Assembly (NCBI GenBank): GCA_964437425.1
Contig: CAYTGO010000001.1
Coordinates: 1 to 64,000 of the forward strand
DNA: 64,000 nucleotides
Reading direction: 5' to 3'
DNA from: Scalindua sp964437425
Lineage (GTDB): Bacteria > Planctomycetota > Brocadiia > Brocadiales > Scalinduaceae
This document shows, in pieces, positions 54,575 to 63,205 of this stretch. Position 1 is the first letter of the stretch. The number at the start of each line of letters is the position of its first letter. Both the position numbers and the translations under genes were made by a program. The notes below the pieces were generated by a model, which was given only the letters and a program-made list of their open reading frames with translations, was not told where the DNA came from and did no database searches.

Positions 54575-55537
54575 ATGAGAATAATAGGCGGAGAGGCTGA
54601 TTTAATTCAAACAAGGCTCAATGAGTACTTTACTGATTCAGGCAGGTCGTCACTTAAGCTATTATTGCATAAATTAAAAACAAAAAAGTTTTTGGTTCCA
54701 AACTTTCTATGCGAAATCATGATAAAAATCTTTAATGAATTTGAAATAGACTATTCTTTTTATAATATAAATAGTGATCTCTTAATTGATACAACAAGTA
54801 TAGAAACAAAGGATTATGACGTCTTGTATGTAATTAATTATTTTGGTCAAAATCATAATATTTGTGATTTTATTGATCAGGATACAGTTGTTGTTGAAGA
54901 CAATGTTTTTTTGCCACAATTTGAAAACTCTATGAATATAGATAATTGGGTAGGTTTTAACAGTTTCAGGAAAATATCACCTATTGCGGATGGGAGTTTA
55001 ATTAAGTCAACATTTAAGCTGCCTGACGAATTAATAAAAGAGAATAGATCAGATTTTGCGCAAACTAAGTACATGGCAAAAGATATGAAATATCAATATA
55101 TAAAAGATAATAGGTATTCTGAGGAAGAATATCTAACCCTTTTCAAGCAGGCAGAAAACACATTAGATATGCAGGACGAGATATATAATATATCGTCTCG
55201 CAGTTTATTCCGGTTATTTGATTTTATGGGCAGAATAGAGCAGGAATACTCCGCTAGAGTAGAAAATTTTAATGTTCTTGATAGCTACCTAAGCGACAAG
55301 AGTGTTAAAATAAAAACAAAGTTTCCATCATTTTATATTTTATCTGTCGGCCGTAGAGATGAATTAAGGGAATATCTATTTTCAAAAAGAATCTTTTTGC
55401 CTGTTCATTGGCCTTCAATCAATGGTGTATCAAGTGATCTTTGTAAGACGCTGATTTCAATACCAGTTGATTCGAGGTATAGCGAAGATGATATGTCTAG
55501 AATAGCAGAATTAGTAAATGGATTCTATATGTCGTAA
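54575..55537 (+). CDS. Divergent DegT/DnrJ-like PLP-fold protein
   Basis: The gene begins directly after the legG stop. Its 320 residues resemble a reduced aminotransferase of the DegT group: DSGRSSLKLLLHKL (phosphate-binding position), KKFLVPNFLCEIMIKIF, VVVEDNVFLPQFE (PLP Asp position) and GFNSFRKISPIADGSLI (Schiff-base Lys position). It is shorter than LegC in the same locus (386 residues) and shares little else with it. It may be an aminotransferase for another keto sugar or a non-catalytic relative. The family call is tentative, made by pattern only. Confidence 0.6.
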   Translation: MRIIGGEADLIQTRLNEYFTDSGRSSLKLLLHKLKTKKFLVPNFLCEIMIKIFNEFEIDYSFYNINSDLLIDTTSIETKDYDVLYVINYFGQNHNICDFIDQDTVVVEDNVFLPQFENSMNIDNWVGFNSFRKISPIADGSLIKSTFKLPDELIKENRSDFAQTKYMAKDMKYQYIKDNRYSEEEYLTLFKQAENTLDMQDEIYNISSRSLFRLFDFMGRIEQEYSARVENFNVLDSYLSDKSVKIKTKFPSFYILSVGRRDELREYLFSKRIFLPVHWPSINGVSSDLCKTLISIPVDSRYSEDDMSRIAELVNGFYMS

Positions 55538-55546
55538 TATTGCTGA

Positions 55547-56551
55547 ATGCATAGAACATTTATAATAGCTGAAGCGGGAGTAAACCACAACGGTCAGATT
55601 GATTTAGCTTTCAAACTAATAGATGCCGCCATAGACTCATGTGCAGATGCTGTAAAATTCCAAATATTCAATTCTGAAAAAGTAATCAGTAAATTTGCAC
55701 AAAAAGCAAAATATCAAAAGCAGTATACAGATAAGTCTGAATCACAACTTGAAATGGCAAAAAAACTGGAACTTAGTTTTGATGCTTTTGTAGAACTAAA
55801 AAAATATTGTGATAAAAGGGGCATTGATTTCTTGTCGACTCCATTTGACCTGGACAGTATTGATTTTCTGGACAAAATTGGTCTAAAAACATTCAAGATA
55901 CCTTCAGGTGAAATTACAAATCTGCCTTACTTGCACAAAATTGGCAGTCTTGGAGTCAATGTTATTATGTCTACTGGAATGTCAGAGATGGAAGAAGTTA
56001 AGGCCTCGCTGATGGCCCTGGAAGAGACTGGAACGCCAAGGGAAAAAGTGACGGTCTTGCACTGTAATACTGAATATCCCACGCCGTTTAGAGATGTTAA
56101 TCTAATGGCGATGCTTTCTATTCGAGATGAACTTGGGGTAAAAGTAGGCTATTCCGACCATACAACCGGTATTGAGGTGCCTATAGCGGCGGTAGCTTTA
56201 GGTGCTGAAATAATTGAAAAACATTTTACACTGGATAAAAATATGGAAGGCCCCGATCATAAAGCATCCTTGGGGCCGGGAGAGCTAACGGCAATGGTTA
56301 CAGCTATTCGGAATATTGAGCAGTCTATAGGTGATGGGGTCAAGCGTCCATCGCCTTCAGAGCTGAAAAACAAACCCATAGCCCGTAAAAGTATTGTTGC
56401 CGCAAAAGATATTGGGAAAGGAGAAATATTTTCCGAAGGGAATATCACCGTTAAGCGTCCTGGAGATGGTGTTAGTCCTATGAAATGGAACGAGGTATTT
56501 GGGAAAAAGGCAATAAGAGAGTTTAAGGCCGATGAATTGATAGAGTTATAA
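55547..56551 (+). CDS. legI: N-acetylneuraminate/legionaminate synthase (NeuB/LegI) with SAF domain
   Basis: A full-length 334-residue NeuB-family synthase that condenses PEP with a manno-configured amino sugar. The barrel shows FIIAEAGVNHNGQIDLAFKL, DAVKFQIFNSEK, KIPSGEITNLPYL, VGYSDHTTGIEVPIAAVALG and IEKHFTLDKNMEGPDHKAS. Residues about 275-334 form the antifreeze-like SAF domain (IVAAKDIGKGEIFSEGNITV; RPGDGVSPM). It contrasts with the short NeuB-like protein at 35251. With LegB, LegC, LegG and LegF nearby, legionaminic acid or a close relative is the likely product. Confidence 0.93.
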   Translation: MHRTFIIAEAGVNHNGQIDLAFKLIDAAIDSCADAVKFQIFNSEKVISKFAQKAKYQKQYTDKSESQLEMAKKLELSFDAFVELKKYCDKRGIDFLSTPFDLDSIDFLDKIGLKTFKIPSGEITNLPYLHKIGSLGVNVIMSTGMSEMEEVKASLMALEETGTPREKVTVLHCNTEYPTPFRDVNLMAMLSIRDELGVKVGYSDHTTGIEVPIAAVALGAEIIEKHFTLDKNMEGPDHKASLGPGELTAMVTAIRNIEQSIGDGVKRPSPSELKNKPIARKSIVAAKDIGKGEIFSEGNITVKRPGDGVSPMKWNEVFGKKAIREFKADELIEL

Positions 56552-56552
56552 T

Positions 56553-57464
56553 ATGAAATTGAAGGCATTAGTCATAGGCTATGGTTCAATCGGAAAAAGG
56601 CATTTGGGTATACTGGATTCCATGGATATAATCGACGACGTTGCTGTGATGAGTAATCAGAGTGATGTGCCTTATAAGACAATTAAAGCAGTGGATGAGA
56701 TCGCAGAACTTGATCCAGACTATATTGTGGTTGCCTCCAACACTTCCCTGCATTATGAACAGCTATACTTTCTAGAGGAAAACTTTCGAGAAAAAATAAT
56801 CTTAGTAGAAAAGCCTGTTTACGAGAAGTACCACGATTTAAAGATCAAGAATAATTCCGTCTGGGTGGGATACAACCTTAGATATCACCCTATTATTCAA
56901 CTTGTAAAAGAGAAAATTAACAAAAGAAAACTGTGGTCTATACATGTGTTTTGTGGTTCCTATTTACCTGATTGGCGTCCTGGAAGAAATTACAGAGATA
57001 TATATAGTGCGAAAAAGAGTACAGGTGGTGGAGTACTATTGGATTTGAGTCATGAATTGGACTATGTTCAATGGTTTGCCGGAAGTATTAAACTCGAGTA
57101 TGCATTAAATGAAAAAGTATCGGACTTGGAGATAGAGACTGACGATATGTTGGTGCTTACAGGCGGAACTGAAAGAGGGGCTAAAGTACATATATCCTTG
57201 AACTACTATACTCGCAAGCCTGTTCGCCAGATAATTATTGATGGTGAAGGAATCAGTATCCAGGCTGACCTTATTGGTAATTCAGTTACAGTCTATGAGA
57301 ATGGTGAACCATCAAATCATACATGGCCAGACCTTGGAAGGAATGCGACTTACCAGGCGGAACATGAAGACTTACTTTCCGGTAATACGGTTAATGCCTG
57401 TACCTATGGTGAAGGAGTGGAAACCATGAGCCTGATAAATGATATAAGGGAGTGGAAGATATAA
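56553..57464 (+). CDS. Gfo/Idh/MocA-family oxidoreductase
   Basis: A 303-residue NAD(P)-dependent oxidoreductase with KALVIGYGSIGKRHLGIL, the EKP motif (ILVEKPVYEKY), VGYNLRYHPIIQLVKEKI and a C-terminal sheet with GGGVLLDLSHELDYVQW. It starts 1 base after legI and is followed tightly by the cytidylyltransferase, so it is embedded in the nonulosonic acid operon. It may set the oxidation state of the sugar or modify the acid; the substrate is unknown. The Campylobacter ptm pathway has no counterpart that I recognise. Confidence 0.87.
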   Translation: MKLKALVIGYGSIGKRHLGILDSMDIIDDVAVMSNQSDVPYKTIKAVDEIAELDPDYIVVASNTSLHYEQLYFLEENFREKIILVEKPVYEKYHDLKIKNNSVWVGYNLRYHPIIQLVKEKINKRKLWSIHVFCGSYLPDWRPGRNYRDIYSAKKSTGGGVLLDLSHELDYVQWFAGSIKLEYALNEKVSDLEIETDDMLVLTGGTERGAKVHISLNYYTRKPVRQIIIDGEGISIQADLIGNSVTVYENGEPSNHTWPDLGRNATYQAEHEDLLSGNTVNACTYGEGVETMSLINDIREWKI

Positions 57465-57466
57465 TA

Positions 57467-58174
57467 ATGGATAGGCTGTGTACTATCGGTATGCGTGGAG
57501 GTTCAAAGGGGGTGCTAAATAAGAATGTGCGAGAACTTAATGGGAAGCCTCTTATGGCATATACTATTGAGCAGGCTAAAGAGAGTGGCCTCTTTGAACA
57601 TATCGTGGTTTCCACTGATTCAGAGGAAATTGCTGAAACAGCACAGAATTTAGGTGCGGAAGCCTGGTTTCTAAGGCCTCCTGAGATGGCTACAGATGAA
57701 GCGCCCAAACTTCCCGTAATCCGCCATGCATTCCTTGAGTCAGAGAGTCACTATGGTCAACAGTTTGATGTGCTGGTAGATTTGGATGTAACCTCACCTT
57801 TAAGGTTGGTAGAGGATATTAAAGATGCTTACATTCAGTTCCGGGATGAGGATGCAGATATACTGATTACCGCCAGTCCCGCACGTAAGAATCCATATTT
57901 TAACATGGTTGAAAAGGTGAATGGGATGGTTAAGATAGTAAAAGAGTTGGACAAATCTCCAGTACGCCGGCAGGATGCTCCGCAGGTCTACGATGCGAAT
58001 GCTTCTATCTACATATGGAAGCGGGAGGCCTTGTTGGACAATGATACACTGATTACTGAAAAGACATCGCTTTATGTTATGCCGGAAGAGAGATCAGTTG
58101 ATATTGATACCGCACTAGAATGGGATTTTGTAGAGTTCATCTTGAGTAAACGTATGGGTAAACGCCATGATTGA
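57467..58174 (+). CDS. legF: CMP-legionaminic acid synthetase-like cytidylyltransferase (LegF/PtmB/NeuA)
   Basis: The 235 residues (ATG 57467 preferred over GTG 57452) begin with CTIGMRGGSKGVLNKNVREL, the CTP-binding loop, then GKPLMAYTIEQAKES, IVVSTDSEEIAETAQ and the end motif SVDIDTALEWDFVEFI. It activates the nonulosonic acid with CTP for transfer. The order cytidylyltransferase-SDR matches ptmB-ptmA of Campylobacter flagellar glycosylation. It overlaps the next gene by 8 bases. Confidence 0.9.
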   Translation: MDRLCTIGMRGGSKGVLNKNVRELNGKPLMAYTIEQAKESGLFEHIVVSTDSEEIAETAQNLGAEAWFLRPPEMATDEAPKLPVIRHAFLESESHYGQQFDVLVDLDVTSPLRLVEDIKDAYIQFRDEDADILITASPARKNPYFNMVEKVNGMVKIVKELDKSPVRRQDAPQVYDANASIYIWKREALLDNDTLITEKTSLYVMPEERSVDIDTALEWDFVEFILSKRMGKRHD

Positions 58175-58985
58175 TTATATGCGTAAATACCGCCTTGATG
58201 ACAAGATTGCTTTTGTTGTAGGCGGCCTTGGTTTAATAGGGAAAGAAGTATCTACAGCTATCGCATCTGCAGGTGCCAAAACCCTTGTATTGGACGTAAA
58301 TGATGAAGGTGGAGAGGCGCTGGTAGTTGCTCTGAAGGGTAGAGGCCTTGATGTCATTTATAGGAATTTTGATTGTGCAGAATTGGCAAAGCTGGACGAG
58401 AATCTTTCTGCTCTTATTGATGAATTTGGCTGTCCGGATGCTTTTATTAACTGTTCATATCCGCGTACGGAAGACTGGGGCGATAGTTCGTTCAAGAAAA
58501 TTACTCTTGAATCTCTTCAAAGAAATGTGGATATACATATGAATTCTTTTGCATGGCTGGCTAAGCGAGTGGCTGAAGCGATGGTTAATAATGCTAACAG
58601 TGGATCAATAATACAATTCGGGTCTAATTATGGAGTAGTTGGACAGGATCTGTCTATCTATGAAGGCACTGATATGGGTGAAAGCATGGCATATGCGGTT
58701 ATTAAAGGTGGGATAACGAACTTAACACGCTTGATGTCCTCATATTATGGAAAATACAACATAAGGGTAAATACGCTTTGTCCCGGAGGTATTTCTGGGC
58801 ACGTTGCTGGTAAGAGTGATGAGCAGGATCCCCTGTTTGTGAAAAACTATTGTAAAAAGACTCCATTAAAACGTATGGGTCGCCCAGAGGAAATTGCTTC
58901 TGCAGCCCTGTTTCTAGCTTCAGATGCTGCTTCATACATTACGGGCGCTACTATTATGGTAGATGGAGGATGGACGGCAATTTAG
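58167..58985 (+). CDS. Classical SDR oxidoreductase (PtmA-like)
   Basis: A 272-residue short-chain dehydrogenase: cofactor loop AFVVGGLGLIGKEVSTAIAS, active-site Ser in IIQFGSNYGVVGQ, YAVIKGG (Tyr and Lys) and the closing ALFLASDAASYITGATIMVD. It overlaps legF by 8 bases. PtmA of the Campylobacter legionaminic pathway is an SDR encoded next to the cytidylyltransferase, so a similar auxiliary role is likely; its precise reaction is uncertain. Confidence 0.88.
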   Translation: MIDYMRKYRLDDKIAFVVGGLGLIGKEVSTAIASAGAKTLVLDVNDEGGEALVVALKGRGLDVIYRNFDCAELAKLDENLSALIDEFGCPDAFINCSYPRTEDWGDSSFKKITLESLQRNVDIHMNSFAWLAKRVAEAMVNNANSGSIIQFGSNYGVVGQDLSIYEGTDMGESMAYAVIKGGITNLTRLMSSYYGKYNIRVNTLCPGGISGHVAGKSDEQDPLFVKNYCKKTPLKRMGRPEEIASAALFLASDAASYITGATIMVDGGWTAI

Positions 58986-59009
58986 ACATTATGGGTTTTA
59001 TAAAGGGAA

Positions 59010-59987
59010 ATGACACATATAGCAATAATCGGTGCTGGCCAACTAGGGTCACGTCATTTACAAGGGTTGAGTAGGATTGATCGGGCTATTCAAATATCAG
59101 TTATTGACCCTGACAATTCCTCACTTGAAACTGCCAAAGACAGGTACAGGGAAATGCCCGCTAATAATCTTGTTCAGTCTATTTCGTTCTTCGAATCGTT
59201 AATTGCACTGAATAGTGACGTTGATGTAGCAATCGTAGCAACTCATTCTGAAGTACGCAGAAAAGTAGTCGAAGAATTGTTGGAACAGGTAGGAGTGAGA
59301 TTTTTAATTCTGGAGAAAGTTGCCTTTCAATCTGTGGAAGATTTTCAGGGCGTAATAGATTTACTTGAAAAGAACGGAACAAAGGCATGGGTGAATTGCA
59401 CAAGGAGGATGTACCCATTTTACAAGACTTTAAAGCAGGGGCTGTGTTCAGAGGAAAAGGTATATATGCATGTTACCGGTGGGGGATGGGGTATGGCTTC
59501 AAACAGTATACATATGCTTGATCTATTTGCCTTTCTTACAGGAGAAAATGAGATCATTTTAGATGGGTCAAATATTGATAGTGGTGTACAAGAAAGTAAA
59601 AGAAATGGGTTTATAGAGCTTAGTGGAAACCTGAGGGGGGAAACAAACAGTGGTTGCAGGGTTTCCCTGATGGATTGTAAGGACTCAAAAACACCTGATG
59701 TTATCCTGATTTCAAATGCGAATTCAAGTATGATAATTCTGGAAGGTTCAAGTAAGGCTCTGCAAGTCCAGGAAGGGTCAAATTATGAATGGGAAGAGGT
59801 AACATTTCAGATTCCCTTACAGAGTCAGTTAACGTGTCTTGCTGTGCAACAGATCCTTGATACGGGAGAAAGCGATCTCCCAACGCTGGAGGAATCCTTT
59901 GCCCTGCATAAACCAATGCTTGAAACATTTAATCGACATTTGGAAAAATATACAGGCCAGCATTATGAACATATCCCGATAACATAA
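59010..59987 (+). CDS. Gfo/Idh/MocA-like oxidoreductase with atypical EKV motif
   Basis: The 325 residues have a standard dinucleotide loop (IAIIGAGQLGSRHLQGLS) and AIVATHSEVRRKVVEELL, but the signature EKP reads EKV (LILEKVAFQSVEDF), keeping Lys but not Pro. The second half has WVNCTRRMYPFYKTLK and GGGWGMASNSIHMLDLFAF, matching the C-terminal sheet domain. It is the third member of the family in this locus and leads into the sugar-kinase module downstream. Confidence 0.82.
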   Translation: MTHIAIIGAGQLGSRHLQGLSRIDRAIQISVIDPDNSSLETAKDRYREMPANNLVQSISFFESLIALNSDVDVAIVATHSEVRRKVVEELLEQVGVRFLILEKVAFQSVEDFQGVIDLLEKNGTKAWVNCTRRMYPFYKTLKQGLCSEEKVYMHVTGGGWGMASNSIHMLDLFAFLTGENEIILDGSNIDSGVQESKRNGFIELSGNLRGETNSGCRVSLMDCKDSKTPDVILISNANSSMIILEGSSKALQVQEGSNYEWEEVTFQIPLQSQLTCLAVQQILDTGESDLPTLEESFALHKPMLETFNRHLEKYTGQHYEHIPIT

Positions 59988-60040
59988 CTGAAAGCGATGT
60001 TACTATTCAGAAAACAATATGTTGATTATTCGATATAAGA

Positions 60041-61060
60041 ATGTTTGATAGAAAAAGACTAAAACTGGAACCGTTGAATAAGAGAGAACATGAGTTAGCT
60101 AGTAGTGAAATAATGCCTTTAGGTAAAGTTGACTATATAGATGAGCCTTTAAAAAAAGTAGCTCCACGGATTATTAAGGCAAGGAATACTAAATCTACAA
60201 TATTGATGATCGGAGGTCACGTTATTCGATCAGGTGTGCAGAAATATCTAATTGATCTGCTGGAAAAAGGTTACATTTCTTGTGTCGCGATGAACGGTGG
60301 TTGTATGATTCATGATTTTGAGTTTGCTCTTGTGGGTGCAACAACTGAAAAAGTTGCCAAATATATAAGTCAAGGACAATTTGGGCTGTGGAAAGAGACC
60401 GGCCAGATAAATGATATTATTAATGTAGCATGTAAGCTGGACGGTCAGGGTATGGGAGAAGCCGTAGGTAAAGCTATTCTGGAAGGTGAATTTCCATATA
60501 AAGATATTAGTATTTTAGCGGCATGTTACCGCTTAAAAATACCGGCGACTATCCATGTAGGCATTGGCTATGATATTATACATGAACATCCGAATTTTGA
60601 TGGTGCTGCTACAGGGGAGACATCATACCGTGACTTCTTGAAATTTACGAAAGTTGTGGAGGAGTTGGAAGGTGGAGTAGTAATGAATTTTGGTAGTGCG
60701 GTGATGGCTCCGGAAGTTTTTTTAAAAGCTCTTAGTATGGCAAGAAATATTGCTCATCAGCAAGGACAGGAGATCAAGCATTTTGCTACTCTGGTATGTG
60801 ACCTTCATAGTCTTCCGGATAATTTTAAGAATGAGCCGCCAAAAGATAATCCTGCTTATTTCTTTAGGCCATGGAAAACTATGCTTGTCAGGACTGTGGC
60901 CGATGGAGGAGAGAGCTTTTATGTGCAGGGAAGACATTCGGATACCATCCCGGCTCTTTGGGCTGCAATAAATGAAATTGAAAATCAACAGGTTGCACAG
61001 ATTAATTCGGGTAATAAAACAGGAGACGTATCAGTTCTATCTGAGGAAAGCGCTGAATGA
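60041..61060 (+). CDS. Deoxyhypusine-synthase-like fold protein of unknown function
   Basis: A 339-residue protein. Strong motifs include MIGGHVIRSGVQKYLIDLLE, VAMNGGCMIHDFEFALVG, QGMGEAVGKAILEGEFP, IHVGIGYDIIHEHPNFDG, NFGSAVMAPEVFLKALSMAR and YFFRPWKTMLVRTVADGG. The order Gly-rich strand, NG..HD motif and parallel strands resembles the NAD-binding deoxyhypusine synthase fold, but the active-site Lys segment of true synthases is not seen and eIF5A is absent from bacteria. Its stop overlaps an RfaE-like nucleotidyltransferase by 4 bases, so a step in nucleotide-sugar synthesis is likely. The fold call is tentative. Confidence 0.6.
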   Translation: MFDRKRLKLEPLNKREHELASSEIMPLGKVDYIDEPLKKVAPRIIKARNTKSTILMIGGHVIRSGVQKYLIDLLEKGYISCVAMNGGCMIHDFEFALVGATTEKVAKYISQGQFGLWKETGQINDIINVACKLDGQGMGEAVGKAILEGEFPYKDISILAACYRLKIPATIHVGIGYDIIHEHPNFDGAATGETSYRDFLKFTKVVEELEGGVVMNFGSAVMAPEVFLKALSMARNIAHQQGQEIKHFATLVCDLHSLPDNFKNEPPKDNPAYFFRPWKTMLVRTVADGGESFYVQGRHSDTIPALWAAINEIENQQVAQINSGNKTGDVSVLSEESAE

Positions 61061-61542
61061 AGATTGTTGAATTTGGAGAACTTGAAAAGATACTTCGTGA
61101 TCTTAAATCTGAGGGAAAGAAAATAATTCATTGTCATGGGTGCTTTGATCTTATGCATCCGGGACACATCAAGTATTTTCAGGCAGCAAAGGAGATGGGG
61201 GATGTACTGGTTGTGACAGTTACTCCGGATGAATATGTGGATAAAGGCCAGGATAGGCCGGTTTTCAATCAAGGCTTAAGGATAGATTCCATTGCAGCAT
61301 TAGAATGTGTCAATTATGTGGCTGTAAATAAATGGCCAACTGCAGAAGAAACTTTAAGATTATTAAGACCGAATATCTATGTTAAGGGTCAGGAATTCAG
61401 AAATCTGGAGGATAAAACAGGTAAAATTCAAAAGGAATTTAAGGTTCTAAAAGAGATCGGGGCAGAACTGAAATTTACCAACGAAATAGTCTTTTCTTCA
61501 ACCGAGTTACTAAATAAGCATTTTAATCCACAAAATTCGTAG
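61057..61542 (+). CDS. RfaE-type stand-alone sugar-phosphate nucleotidyltransferase
   Basis: A 161-residue cytidylyltransferase-fold enzyme related to the ADP-heptose synthase domain of HldE. The nucleotide-binding loop is intact: CHGCFDLMHPGHIKYFQAAK (HxGH), followed by VVTVTPDEYVDKGQDRPVF, LRPNIYVKGQEF and the closing FSSTELLN. It would activate a sugar-1-phosphate with ATP or CTP. It overlaps the DHS-like gene upstream (ATGA) and is followed by a related domain fused to a kinase. Confidence 0.85.
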   Translation: MKIVEFGELEKILRDLKSEGKKIIHCHGCFDLMHPGHIKYFQAAKEMGDVLVVTVTPDEYVDKGQDRPVFNQGLRIDSIAALECVNYVAVNKWPTAEETLRLLRPNIYVKGQEFRNLEDKTGKIQKEFKVLKEIGAELKFTNEIVFSSTELLNKHFNPQNS

Positions 61543-61647
61543 GTTGAAATGGTAAGGCTTTGATTAATTTCCTAATTAATTTTGTACTAAATCGCCAGAC
61601 AAAGAAGTTTGAAATTATTAATGTATGTTAATTAGCGTAATCAGCAG

Positions 61648-63180
61648 ATGGAACAGAAAAATAAGAATAAAATATTACTGATAGACGAACTGGTTGAAAA
61701 GGTTGCGGACCTGAAACAATCGGGCAAGACTGTTGTTCATAGCCATGGAATCTTCGACCTCATTCATCCCGGCATAATACAGCATCTCGTTTCTGCAAAG
61801 AAGCAGGGTGATCTACTTGTTGTTACTGTTGTTAAAGATAAGGATGTAAGGCGGGGGCCGGGGAGACCGATCTTTCCTGAAAGCATGAGATTGGATAATG
61901 TTGCTTCTTTAGAGCTGGTTGATTTTGTCTGCCTTGTAGATGACGAGGTTCCTTTTGAATGTGTAACAAGGATAAACCCGGATGTATTTGCAAAAGGACA
62001 GGCGTACAAGGAGCGAGATCGTGATATACATGAAAAAATATTTGAAGAAGAAAAGGAGTTTTACTTTGGGAAAAGCAGGATTTTTGAGACAGACGGGTTT
62101 CATTTCAGTTCATCTCAAATAATAAATAATTTCCTGGAAATATACCCTGAAGAAACAAAAGATTTCCTGAAACGCTTTTCTAATAAATATAGTTTTAATG
62201 ATATTGTTAATAGCCTAAATAGTTTAAAAGACATGAATGTCCTGGTTATAGGTGATGGAATCATCGATGAATATCATTATTGTGATTCGCTTAGTAAATC
62301 TGCGAAGGCACATCTGGTAGTGAGTAAATATATAAATCATGAGGTCTTCGCCGGTGGCGCTTTTGCAATTGCCAACCATATTGCAGGGTTATGCAATAAC
62401 ATTCATCTGGTAACTTTATTGGGAAAAGAAGAGTCGAGGGAAGATTTTATCTTGAACGCTCTAAAACCTAACATTGATGCAAAATTCTTTTACAGAACAG
62501 ATGGCCCTACCATTGTGAAAAAAAGATATATTAATCAATACTTGAACCAGAAACTTTTTGAGATCAATTATCTAAATGGTGATTACATAGGTGAGGATTG
62601 TGAATTAAGTGTAGTTGATTATATTAAATCAATTATTTCAGAATACGATTTGGTGCTAATTTCAGATTTTGGTCACGGTTTCATCACTGATAAGATGATA
62701 AAAGTTATCATGGAGTCACCAGAGAAAGTTGCGGTTAATACACAAACAAATGCTGCTAATGCAGGGTATAATCTTATTACAAAATATCACAGTCCAGGTT
62801 ACGTTTGCCTGGACGAGCCAGAGCTGAGGTTGGCTGCACAGGAAAGATACTCTGATATTGCAGGCATTGTCAGGAAGATCTCACAGGATTTAAATACTGA
62901 TTACTTTATTACGACATTAGGCAAAAAGGGGTCAGTTGGGATCACCAGGAAAGATGAAACAAATAGGACACCTATCTTTTCATCTAAAGTCATTGATACT
63001 GTTGGTACCGGGGATGCGTTCTTCGCATTTACCGCACCATGTGCTATTAAAGGTATGCCATTAGACATGGTTTCGTTTATTGGAAATGCCGTTGGAGCTT
63101 TGGCTGTCCAGATTGTAGGTAATAAGAAATCAGTGGAAAAATATGAGTTATTTGAGTTTGTAAATACTGTTCTTAAATAG
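61648..63180 (+). CDS. Nucleotidyltransferase-PfkB kinase fusion (reversed HldE-like order)
   Basis: A 510-residue bifunctional-looking protein. Residues about 10-175 form an RfaE-type nucleotidyltransferase (SHGIFDLIHPGIIQHLVSAK; VKDKDVRRGPGRPIF; FAKGQAY), where the second His of HxGH is Ile. Residues about 195-510 form a PfkB/ribokinase-type kinase (VLVIGDGIIDEYHYCDSL; EVFAGGAFAIANHIAGL; ATP/catalytic loop DTVGTGDAFFAF). E. coli HldE has the kinase first and nucleotidyltransferase second; here the order is reversed. It probably phosphorylates a heptose- or hexose-like sugar whose activation is shared with the preceding gene. Confidence 0.85.
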   Translation: MEQKNKNKILLIDELVEKVADLKQSGKTVVHSHGIFDLIHPGIIQHLVSAKKQGDLLVVTVVKDKDVRRGPGRPIFPESMRLDNVASLELVDFVCLVDDEVPFECVTRINPDVFAKGQAYKERDRDIHEKIFEEEKEFYFGKSRIFETDGFHFSSSQIINNFLEIYPEETKDFLKRFSNKYSFNDIVNSLNSLKDMNVLVIGDGIIDEYHYCDSLSKSAKAHLVVSKYINHEVFAGGAFAIANHIAGLCNNIHLVTLLGKEESREDFILNALKPNIDAKFFYRTDGPTIVKKRYINQYLNQKLFEINYLNGDYIGEDCELSVVDYIKSIISEYDLVLISDFGHGFITDKMIKVIMESPEKVAVNTQTNAANAGYNLITKYHSPGYVCLDEPELRLAAQERYSDIAGIVRKISQDLNTDYFITTLGKKGSVGITRKDETNRTPIFSSKVIDTVGTGDAFFAFTAPCAIKGMPLDMVSFIGNAVGALAVQIVGNKKSVEKYELFEFVNTVLK

Positions 63181-63205
63181 ACACAATACATAAACCTGCA
63201 GAATA

